DNA of 64,000 nt from Cricetomys ansorgei (lineage: Eukaryota; Chordata; Mammalia; Rodentia; Nesomyidae). The notes below the pieces were generated by a model, which did not search any database, had not been told where the DNA came from, and saw only the letters and a program-made list of their open reading frames with translations. Positions within the stretch are counted from its first letter, which is position 1. Every line of letters begins with the position of its first letter. The translations under genes and the position numbers were made by a program. The stretch lies in contig JAMJFZ010003716.1 in assembly GCA_026225945.1 (NCBI GenBank), positions 49,199 to 113,198 of the forward strand, in the 5' to 3' direction. Below, in pieces: positions 1 through 9,909 of the stretch.

Positions 1-2594
1 CATTTCTGTGCTCGTGTGCATTCTCCTCCCTTTGATAGCTTCTGGCTTAGTTTACTCTTCTTTTTCTACGCCCCTGAGATGAGTATCAAGCGATGTACTT
101 GAGACAGATTTTCTTCATTCACTGTACCTCTTGCCTGCCTTGCCCGGCTGCTTCCTTTGTCATTTCATTTTTTTTTTTTAATCTCCTTTTGGCTTCTTCA
201 TTTCTCATTCGTTTAGAGAATGTTGTATAATTTCCATGTGTTTGTGAGTTTTCCCTCAATCCCTCTTTTAGTGATTTCTAGTTTCATACCAGGGTGGTTT
301 AAAAAACATGATATTTCATATGATGTTAATCTTCTCACATTATTAGAACCTCTCTTGTGGCAGTACAGAAGACCCTTCCAGAACAATGCTCCCTTGTGCA
401 TGCCGCTGTCATTGGTGGGAATGTCCAGTGTGAGGCTGGAGTAGTTCCAGACCAGTTCTTTACTGATTTCCCATCTGCCTCCTTCACTCTTTGGTCTTGG
501 TCTGGAGCACTCCTAATGAACGCACTGGTTTTCTGAATGCGGTCTTGTAAACCAGCATCTTTGTTCTCTGTGTGGTCTCTGTCTTTAACATGATACTTTT
601 GGGTGGGGATTTATTTAGTTTTTATTATAAAGAAATTATTCTTAAATTTTCATCACGTTCTTTCACCTCCTCCAACCCTTCCTTATTCCCCTTGCTAACC
701 TACCCAACATCATGCCCCAAAGTCTTAAAATTTTTCTAGTTTTGTGGGTCTGGTGTCATTCTGAGATCCACCATTCTGACCATGACTTAATTTTAGCAAT
801 TAAGAGGCTTTTTAAATTACTAGCCAGGCCATAGACAGTGGCCAGGTGCATACTTGACATTCCTAAGAGCATGACAGAGAAATACATTAGTGAGAGAGCT
901 TACAAAGCCCAAACCCATAACACTGCATACTTCCCACCTTTGTCCAATCAGGGACAAGCTTACATCCTGGCATACTTCCTGCCTGCATCTGATAAAGCAC
1001 ATCTTGTGCAGTTTGATCAACTAAACTTGTTTAGGGAATAGAAAACTTGGTTGGCTTGATATCTGACATGAACAGCCTCCAGCATTCCAGGAAGTTATCT
1101 GTCCTGAAGCAAGAGTGCTTACAGGAGCATCTATCTTGTTTTATTGATCTCTCAGGCACAATAATTTAAACTTCACACATAACTTTAAGCATCACATCTC
1201 CAGTGGTGTGTCATTGGGTATATCAAGACACTCCAAGGCAGGGCCCATACTTAAGACTAGTTTGCAGCAGATAGCTACTGTGTAGCTTAGCCAAGAAGAC
1301 AAAGACATTTTAGATACAAACCTGCCAGACCTCAGCAGAGGGAACTGAAAGGACCAGCGTGCCTAATCTGAGAGGCAACCCCAAGGAACCGAGAGACACC
1401 AGATCGATGCAAAAACATGAGGCTTTATTATCCAATGCATTGGGGCCATCTCCCACTTATCATGCAAACCAGGATAGCAGGTAAAAAGACCCGGAGCAGC
1501 AGGGAAGCTCTCTGACTGGTCAGAACCCAGGCACTGGATTGGCTTGTTGACAACAAGGAGTTCTGGGAAAACAGAGAGGTTTATGGGATAGTGAGTACTA
1601 TAGTAAGTCCTGATATTAAATGGAGAGGTTAGTGCCTTTACCACTAGGGGCGCAAGGCTTTTCAGAACCACCTGCTCACTGTTCTCAACATTGGAAACCT
1701 CAGTCATCTGATCTCAGGGATTTATATTGATACAAAAGCTCCTAGGGTGTTATATTGATACAGAAACTCAGCCCCCTCATCCAAAGGCCTATAATGAAGG
1801 AAACCTGTAGCTCAGTCTCATTCCACAATCCTTTTAGCGGCCAAGCTATGTCATCTTTAAGGTGGGGATCTCAAGGACAATTGGATCCCACAACCCTTTC
1901 ACAGCTGAGCTATGCTACTTTTAAGGAGGGGGATCTCAAGGCCTAAGGGAAGGCTTTGTTCTCTCCCTGTTGCCAGAGACCCTGGGAGAGAGGCCGCCAG
2001 AATTCCTTTATAGCAACTTTGTTCTTCCACAATGGCTCTGCCAGAGATCAGTGAGCAGGTGCAAATTATGATGAAACAACCATCTTAATCACAGATTTTC
2101 CTAAAGCAGACTGCATAACACAAATGGCCCAGGCTTAGGCAGCCCTTCCTCCAACAATGCACAGAACAATTATTGTAAAGACGACTAGAAATAAACATCT
2201 CCAACACTGGTTGGTCAACAAAAATGAGTTCCACGTTTATTTGTTCATGGACTTTTTGTTTTGTTTTGGGATTTTTTTATAGTTTGTCTTACTGGATTTT
2301 TTGTTTCTTTGTTTGCTTGTTTCTTTGTCGTTTTAATAATACTTTCAAGTTGATAGACTTCCTGTTTGATTGTGTCTGCTGTTGAATTTCTCTGTTGCGG
2401 GGTCAGTTTCATTTATTCAATCATGAACCTCCAGAACTGCAGTGTTCTTTTCTATTACATTACTGAACTTATGATTTTTCTCACTGAATGTTACTTAGAT
2501 TTTCTATATAGACAACACATAATTTCTATTCTTTGGATTCTGTTATTAGAATATAATTACAGTCCTTTGATAGCGTGATACTTTATTATTTTAT

Positions 2595-2629
<35 letters not shown>

Positions 2630-3649
2630 GTGTAAATATCTGCATATTATGGAGCAACTATGTTTCCAATCTTTTCAGGCCAGCTCCTATGGGGAAAGAT
2701 TAACACAGTCCATGTAAGAGTGGCACTTGATTAGGGGGGATGGCTCTGATTTTAGGTAGGTACTGTGGTAAGTTTTTATGTATTTCTGTCAGCAGGGCTC
2801 AGCACTTGCAAAGCCTGAAGGTGTGTGTGTGGCCTGAGCTGCAGGCATGTGTGGCGGCAGCAGTAGCCATGCAGCTTGTTAGCATCCTCAGTGGCAGTGG
2901 TTCGAATTTGTTAACATGGAGGCCTGGTGACTCACACCTACAATCCTTGTACTTAGGAGTTTGAGGTAGGAATATTGCTAGGCGTTGGAATCCATCCTAA
3001 GACTTAGCGAGTTCCAGCCCAGTCTGGGATATACATCAAAACCCTTCCTTAAAAGCCAAAGAAATCAGAAACTGTAAAATTACTTAATTACCAAGTAGAC
3101 GGAGGATAAGTACAACATAGGATTGTGTGACGGTCATGTGTCCAATGTAAGAACAGCAGACGAGTCTCTCAGCCTCCTCCAGCACTGCTCAGTGCTCACA
3201 AGGCTCAGGGTTCAATCCCTGAACTGCAAACATCACAGTAAAACACTAACAGCAAAAGCCTATGATTGCAGCACTTGGGCGGTCTGAAGGAGGAGGAGCT
3301 CAGAGGTCAGGCTGGTACACTGTAAAACTCTTGCCTCAAAAGAGGAGGAAAAGGAACGAATTAAAAAGATATTGTTGGGACCTCTGCAAAAACCAGGGCC
3401 TGCAGAGTAACAGTTGTTTGAGGCAAAAGGAAAATCCCCGTGTTGGTTCAAACTTCTAGAGTGTGACAATAGGCAGTTTGACATATTTAAACAGAGTACA
3501 GCTTTGGGAAGAAGTTTCCTCATGACAAATATCAAAATAAACCTTAAGGAGTGACTATACTGAAGCTCTTTTGCAAAGTATATGTGACCAAGAATAGGTT
3601 CTATTGACTGGGAAACAAGGTTCATAAAGATCTAAGGAGGAAATCTGGC
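1..3649. other. No gene seen; repeat remnants
   Basis: No convincing exon. It contains the minus-strand LTR-like remnant (1360-1960), a TG run and a piece at 2775-2885 that recurs at 40150-40260 (ggctcagcacttgcaaagcc). Confidence 0.6.
1360..1960 (-). mobile_element. LTR-like remnant, minus strand
   Basis: Read on the minus strand, ataaagcctcatgtttttgc is followed by ctggtgtctctcggttcctt, an R/U5-like arrangement similar to that at 31774-31830. Edges are uncertain and no coding sequence remains. Confidence 0.35.
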
Positions 3650-4385
3650 ATAAACATGAACAGTGTGGGGGATTCAGATGAGGCCTGGCCTTGCGCAGAG
3701 CAGATCACCAGCCTCTTTAACTATAGGCATTCCAAGATTTGTGGGTAAAATCAGGTTTACCTCTCTTCCTTTGAAAAGACAAACCTTCATGTTTAACATT
3801 CGTGGTTTGCCTAGGGCTTTTCTGTAAACACAGGGACCTGGTGTCCTCTAAACTGTATTTTAAATGAAGTTCAAATTATGGTGACATATCTCTTTAAGTG
3901 TCACTCCTTTTGTCACATTTTGAAGACACAAGGATAAGAAATAAATGAAGAAGAGTCGTCTTATTGGAGACAGTGTGTCATTGGGAGCAGGTGTTGAAGT
4001 TTCAATACTATGTGGCTGCTCTCAGTGTGTCTGTCTCTATCTCTCACACTCTGACTCATATTTGTGTCTCAAGATGTGACCTCTTACCTCCTGCTCCAGC
4101 AGGTATTAGTCAGGGTTCTCAAGAGGAAACAAATTATACATATTATATAACTATGATACATAAGTTTTATATTCTATCAGTTTTGTTATATATTATGTAA
4201 GAGATAATAAAATCTATTATATGGTATATACTTATAATATATATTATAATCTTGAATAATATTATGTATATTATGTTGTATTATATTTTCATATGTAAAT
4301 GTATGTAGGGTATTTATTTCATATATATATTATATATTTTTTAATATCTATAATATATATATATTTATATATTTTTATATATATA

Positions 4386-4449
<64 letters not shown>

Positions 4450-6211
4450 GATTTACAGGCCAACTAGTCCACCAAGGGCTGTTTTCCAATGGAAAGTTTA
4501 AGAATCCAGTAGTTGTTCAATCCATGAGGCTGGATGATTCAAGGCTAGATGTCTCAACTGGTCTTCATTATATTGGAATCCTGAAAAAAGTGATGTTAAT
4601 GCCAGTGAAGAAGTGGACTTTCTACTGAGAGCTACTACAAACAGAGAGAAAACAAGTGTCCTTCCAATACATCCTTTGTATAGGCTACCAGCAGAAGGCA
4701 TGGTTACAGTGTATCTTCCCACCTCAAAAGATCTGGATTAAAGGTGTATCTTCTCCCCTAAAAGATCTGGATTAGAAGTGGGTCTTCCCACTTCCCATGA
4801 TGAGATTAATTAAAAAAATCTCTCACTTTTGGGTTTTAGTTAATTGCAGATGGACTCAAGTTGACAACAAGTAACAGCCATCTAAAAAGACCCCATCCTG
4901 CCTGCCTGCTGCCCTGCTCCCCACTGTGGCGGTCATGAATTCTAACCCTTTGAACTGTAAGCCTCAAAGTGAACACTGTCCTAAGGTGCCTCAGCCATGG
5001 TATTTTGTCACAACGATGGAAAGTGACTAAGACAGAAACTGGTGCTTGAGCCACCACGTCTGGATTACACAGTCCTGAGGGTCCACCTCAGTGTTCCACC
5101 CTTGCTATACAAGCACTGAACCCATTTCCCAGATCTAAAGACTTTCAGCATCGAATTCAGGGGGTGCTGGGCCAATAGCAGAGGTCTTTAATGATATCCT
5201 AACTCAAATGGCGACTTCCTGAGGAGGTCTGGTGAGAGAGAGACTCCTGGAAGGGAGGCCATGGATGGATCAGATCAGCACTGGGAAAAGCACTCAGCCT
5301 GTTGAGTAACAGAATGTGTAATCTAGAGACAAAGCGGCAGCAGCAGAGCCCTCTGCTGCTGACTAGTTAAAGTGCAGTGAGTGTGGGCCAGTATTCTGCC
5401 TGGCTCTGACCTGAACCCTTCCCATCCCTTCCCTGCTGCTGGGAGATCTTGATTGTGGCAGCTGCCTGAACTGCAGCTTCCTTCCTGTTCTCCTCCTGCA
5501 GGAGCCCAAGTCCAGTTTCAGGGGAACAGTGCAGTTCTGTCCCTCACCTTGTTTTTCCTTACCTTTGGACCACAGCTGCCACTCAGGCAAAACCCAGCCA
5601 GGAGCTCAGGTGTGGGAGGAGCCATGGAGAGGCCTTTCTTTCCATCAGAGGCAGAGTTCCTGAGGGTTGGGATCATGTTGAGTGATTGTTACCTGAGCCT
5701 GAACAAGTGACATAACTAGTTCCTGTAGGCCTGAAGAGTGTCCCAGGCTCCTGGAAAGGCAGAGCTAACCCAAGGTGACTGACTGCCTCTGGTAGAAGAG
5801 CCCAGATGCAGTGGTACTCCATTGGTGGATATTTCTGCAGGTCCTCTTTCTCAGTTCCTGCCCTCAGAGTTTGAACTTTGATTACTTTCCTTGCTCTCTT
5901 GAGGTCAGAGGTCGTGACTGAATTCTCAGCGCAATATTCTGGCCTGCCATTCCTCCTCTCTGTTAAGAATTACAAAAAGGTGCCTGGCCACACTCCAAGA
6001 CCCTGTTTATGGGAACTCGCTCACTCTCCACCCGCCAGCTCTGGGGACACTTGCACCTTCTTTTGACAGCTACTAGAATGGTACCACCTGCAAACCCTTT
6101 ACCTGAGCTCTACCTGCCCCCAGCCACAAGTCCTGGGTGGTCAGCAGGGGATTACTGTCAAATTCCTATTTAAACCCCAGTGGGCAGCTGTCTCTCCCCC
6201 ACCCTGTATGC

Positions 6212-6246
<35 letters not shown>

Positions 6247-7060
6247 TTCTCTCCCCACAAGCACAGGCTCACCTCATCCCCGCTCCTCTCCCTCCCCCTC
6301 CTTCCCCCACTGGGAAGCTGCCATTGCCTCCCATCCAACCCCAATAAACCCCCTGCCTGAGACCTTGTCGCGGGGTGGTGGTGTCGTGCCCATTTCTATC
6401 ACTCTCCGCAGACTCAGGGCCTTTTGGTTGTTCTCTGAAGGCGCGAAAGCAGTTTCAGAGTTTGGAAGAATTCAGAAGCATAAACTCTACTCAGGTGAGT
6501 TGGATTTGAAACTCAGAAGGGGCAGGGAAAGGCCAAACTGGCTTCCTGCTGAGTGCTCTAGGGATGGGGGAGGGGAGCACTGAGGGAGACAGGTTTCAAG
6601 AACCAGAGAGGTCCAGTTGTTCTGCAGGTGGAGTTTGCTCTCTTCTTTACTAATGCTTAATTTCCAGTTGCACCAAGAATCCCCACTTGGAAGGCAGACA
6701 TCGTGTCCCCCAATTGCTGTGTTTACTGAAGGAGTAAAGCCAGAGTGGTGTTTGAAATTTAAGTTTAAGGTCTCTCTGTGTAATAGTATTTATCAATGAC
6801 TTGATTTATTCCCTTTCCTCTGTGTCTGTGATTATGAGACCTTGCCTTTCTGCTGCCTCCTGTTTTCCTGTACTAAAACAACCTTAAGTGTATACGGAAT
6901 TGCTAATGCCTCTTAAAAATGTTTACCCTTGCCTGGACTTTCCCTTGGGCCATGTCTGCCATGCTTAAATGAAGTTCAGCCCAGGCTAGCAATTCTAGCT
7001 ACAAAGAAAGCTGAAGCAGGAAGGTCCAAAGCCCAAGGCCTGCCTGGGGACTTAATAAGA
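3650..7060 (+). repeat. Segmental duplication, left copy
   Basis: Collinear with about 36900-39780. The part 4497-5600 matches 37690-38795 almost perfectly at an offset of about 33.2 kb; the rest is more diverged. The partner lies between the two Trim30 genes. No gene is seen within. Confidence 0.8.
4390..4449. repeat. (TA)n-(GA)n microsatellite
   Basis: An uninterrupted TA run (4390-4426) changes to GA (4427-4449), in a 250-bp AT-rich tract from about 4200. Confidence 0.95.
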
Positions 7061-8129
7061 CCATATCTAAAAAGGAAGAAAAAAATAATCACAGTGTGTA
7101 GCTTATTATGGGGAAAGTTGGTGAAGCAGTCTATGTGGGGGCGCCTTCAGGTGAGCACCCGACAGACCCAAAGAAAGAGAGAGGATGGGAAAGGGTGAAG
7201 AGAGCTAGGGGTGTGGAGGGAAGGGGGAGAGAGAGAATGTGAACACTGCAGGAGCACAATTACAGCTGTTCTATTTCTTTGGGACATGATACCATTCCGC
7301 AGCCCAGGCTGACCTCCTGTAACTGCCCTGTGTCAGCCTCTCCAGCCACTGGGTTTACAGGAGAACAGTACTGTCTCAGGACCTTCCTACCTTGCAATAA
7401 ACAATGTGAGCTCCTGGTTGATTTAGTGATATGCAAAACTGAAACTTGTCTGCTGAGAGAGAGGTCTTGAAGACCATGAGAGAAGAACTTGGAGCAAGGA
7501 ATCCCAGCTTCTCCCAAGCTAATGTAGGCATCCGAAGACACAGACCAGTTCTTCCTGTGTTCAGGTTGACTTTGAGGATTCTCACCAGTCCATTCTCTTC
7601 CCTTTTCTCTTTGTTCTCTCCTGCTCTTGGTCAGTTGTGGACACCTCTCTTCTGAACTGAGGCATAACTCTCATCACCACCATATGTTCTGGGATATTAC
7701 AAGGCACATAGGAGCGTTGTCCAGTTTTTAAATTTGCCAATACACAGGGAGTTGATGCACATAAAACTGCTTAGTAAAGGAATCCTGAGTCAACTTATCG
7801 CCCAGCCTGATTGAAAAAGTACCATTTCTCACAAGACATCAGTAATTTGAAGTTTCATCATCCTTTAAGGAACAGTTTTACAACAATCACAAAAGAAACA
7901 AGTTTCTTTTGTAGCCTTACTGTTTGAATTGAACAAAGCTAGCTATCATACCTTAGTTTCTGTTTTTTAAGAAGATACATTTTTTTTTTTTGAATTGTGT
8001 GTTTGTGTGTCTGCCTATGTATATGCGTATGTAGGGATGGCGGTGGTGTTCAGAAGAGCTAGATTCCCTGAAGCTGGAGTCACAGGCAGTTGTGAATTCT
8101 GGCTGTTGAGGAACGCTTAATGGAATTTC

Positions 8130-8750
8130 ATGTGTGTCTGTGTCTTACCTGGATATATGTCTATGTACTCCTTGAATGCATGTTGCCCATAGATGCCAGA
8201 AGAAGGTGTCAGATGGCCTGCAGTTGGGATTACAGACGATTGTGAATCATCTTGTGGATGCTGGGAACAGTAACAAGGTTCTCTGGAAGAGCAGCCACTA
8301 CTCTAAACCACTAGCATCTAGTATATGTATTAACAATATTCAGATCCTTGATCCAGGTATCCTTACTTGTAATTGTGCCAACATGGATTTCTTTTAATCC
8401 TTTCATCGTTTTTGTGTGCAGATATTCCATCTTCCAGTAATTATTTTTTTCAAATCAACTAGTCATTCATTCTTGGCTTGTTGGTTTTTTAAATATAATT
8501 ACTCTTTGTCATATTAAACTTATTTACTCCTTCATTTTCATTTTATGCACATGGGTGCCTTACCTGCATGTATAACTCTGCTCCATGTGCATGCAGTGCC
8601 CACAGAGGCCAGAAGAGGGTGCCAGGTCCATTGGAACTGGAGGTACAGGCAGTTGTGGGCAGCCATGTGAGGGCTGAAATGGAGCCAAGTCCCTCTGCAA
8701 GAGCTGGTGGTGCTCTTAACCACTTAGCCATCCCCCTTGTCCTTTTTCTG
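8130..8750 (-). repeat. Two B3-type SINEs, minus strand
   Basis: Reverse SINE copies lie at about 8130-8320 and 8530-8750 (the latter ends gctcttaaccacttagccat). The rest of 7061-9229 holds no gene that I can support. Confidence 0.7.
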
Positions 8751-9223
8751 GCTTTCACATGTAACACTGTTTTGCTCTGTGGAGGGGATATCTTGAACTT
8801 GCCGTCCTCTGGCAATAGCCTGGGGTTAGAAGCATGCAACACCCAGTCCAGTCAGTCCCTTAATTTCCTCCTCATGTTCCTCATTATTTGTGCACAGAGA
8901 TGTCACTGACTTTTACATATTGGATAGTACGTCTTGCATCTTTACTGAGCTTGTTGGCTTTTCTTTCATTTGTTGAACAATTCTGACTTGCATGACTTTT
9001 ATTTTACTTTTTCATCCAGTCTGCTTGTATTCCTGGTACTCCCCCTGCTGTGTTGATGACAAAAACAGGCATCTTTGATTTATACATGATTTTAAAAATC
9101 TGGCTTTCCATTGTCTTAAGTTTGTTATGACTTGGTGTATTGACGTCAAACAACCCTTGGTAGTAATCATTTTATACATCTAGTGCAGGACTTAACCTAA
9201 CCATGTGAACACATAAATTGTTC

Positions 9224-9229
9224 CCAGAG
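9224..9229. repeat. Target-site duplication, left copy (ccagag)
   Basis: Six bases directly before the 5' LTR match the six bases directly after the 3' LTR (17290-17295). Six base pairs is usual for class II endogenous retroviruses. Confidence 0.95.
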
Positions 9230-9579
9230 TGTTGGGAGCCGATATCATTCGCCATTAGAGGATGGCGCAGGCTCCCTGCTTCCTGGATTCCTCACGGGAA
9301 CGTTGTTTGCTTTTGCACATGCACTGGCTGTGTGGCTCAAGTTACCCACATGCTAATTGGGGTCGTAAAAACCACCGGTTGAAGGCAGTATACTAATTAG
9401 GTTCTGAAAGAGCACCAATTGGCAGGGAAAGACATTCCCCAGAGCTCTATATAGCCGGGGGGCTTCTAGGCTCGGGGTCTCTTTCCATCTGAAACCTAAA
9501 AGAGCTGTGAATAATAAACTTCCGTCAGAAGGATCCTGTTTTGCCGCGTCTCCTTTATCGGCGAAGGTAGCGCGCGACA
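9230..9579 (+). repeat. 5' LTR of provirus
   Basis: The LTR is 350 bp, begins TG and ends CA. It holds a TATA-like box at 9448-9453, a polyadenylation signal at 9513-9518 and a GC-rich U5 end (cgcgcgaca). It is identical to 16940-17289 at a constant offset of 7,710. Confidence 0.97.
9448..9453 (+). promoter_or_regulatory. TATA box of the 5' LTR
   Basis: tatata lies in the context ctctatatagcc, about 65 bases upstream of the polyadenylation signal, as expected for a short class II LTR. The identical box in the 3' LTR is at 17158-17163. A CCAAT-type element (caccaattgg) lies about 35 bases upstream. Confidence 0.75.
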
Positions 9580-9581
9580 AC

Positions 9582-9599
9582 TGGTGCCGAAACCCGGGA
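9582..9599 (+). other. Primer binding site, tRNA-Phe type
   Basis: tggtgccgaaacccggga begins two bases after the 5' LTR. It matches the complement of the tRNA-Phe 3' end, the primer used by mouse IAP elements, and not the Lys primer of MMTV. Confidence 0.9.
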
Positions 9600-9703
9600 A
9601 GCTGCCGACTCCTGGGCAGAGGAACAATACAAGGGACCCCCGACCGCTCATCGGAGAGGGATTCAGAACTGACGGCGCGTGGAGCCTAGGCACTTTCCTG
9701 CAA

Positions 9704-9709
9704 GGTATG
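9704..9709 (+). promoter_or_regulatory. Candidate major splice donor (caag/gtatgg)
   Basis: The leader contains a good donor with GT at 9705-9706, between the primer site and gag. It would pair with the acceptor ending at 15046 to make env mRNA. The ATG of the leader ORF overlaps it, so splicing would remove that ORF. Inferred from context only. Confidence 0.6.
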
Positions 9710-9847
9710 GTTGTTCTGAGCGACCCGTTTATTGAGCTCGCTTGTTTCGTTTTGCTTTGTTTTATTTTCATTGTATTATGCTGTTTCTGTGCCAATTGCC
9801 ATAAGCCTGGAAAGGAATGCACGTACCCTTTTTGTGACAGAGATTAA
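9707..9847 (+). CDS. 46-codon leader ORF: small Cys-rich membrane-type peptide
   Basis: A short ORF upstream of gag starts with ATG in strong context (G at -3, G at +4) and ends TAA 62 bases before the gag ATG. The predicted peptide has a short polar N-terminus, a hydrophobic stretch at about residues 11-28 suited to one membrane span, and a hydrophilic tail. It has eight cysteines: 13, 18, 25, 26, 28, 31, 38 and 43. I recognise no family. It may be translated as a small membrane peptide, act only as an upstream ORF limiting gag initiation, or be chance. It would be present on unspliced RNA only, since the candidate splice donor overlaps its start codon. Confidence 0.4.
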   Translation: MVVLSDPFIELACFVLLCFIFIVLCCFCANCHKPGKECTYPFCDRD

Positions 9848-9909
9848 ATCACTGTAAGTCTCAGGTAAATAACTGAGCAAGCGCTCCCGCTCCTGTAGAT
9901 AAAGGAAGC

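Noticed and set aside
6137..6583. 148-codon + strand frame
   Set aside because: It crosses TG and TA microsatellites and an LTR-like segment (aataaaccccctgcctgag). No domain and no conservation in the partner duplication.
9353..9580. 75-codon minus-strand frame in each LTR
   Set aside because: It is present in both LTRs only because they are identical; it has no domain and no start context of note.
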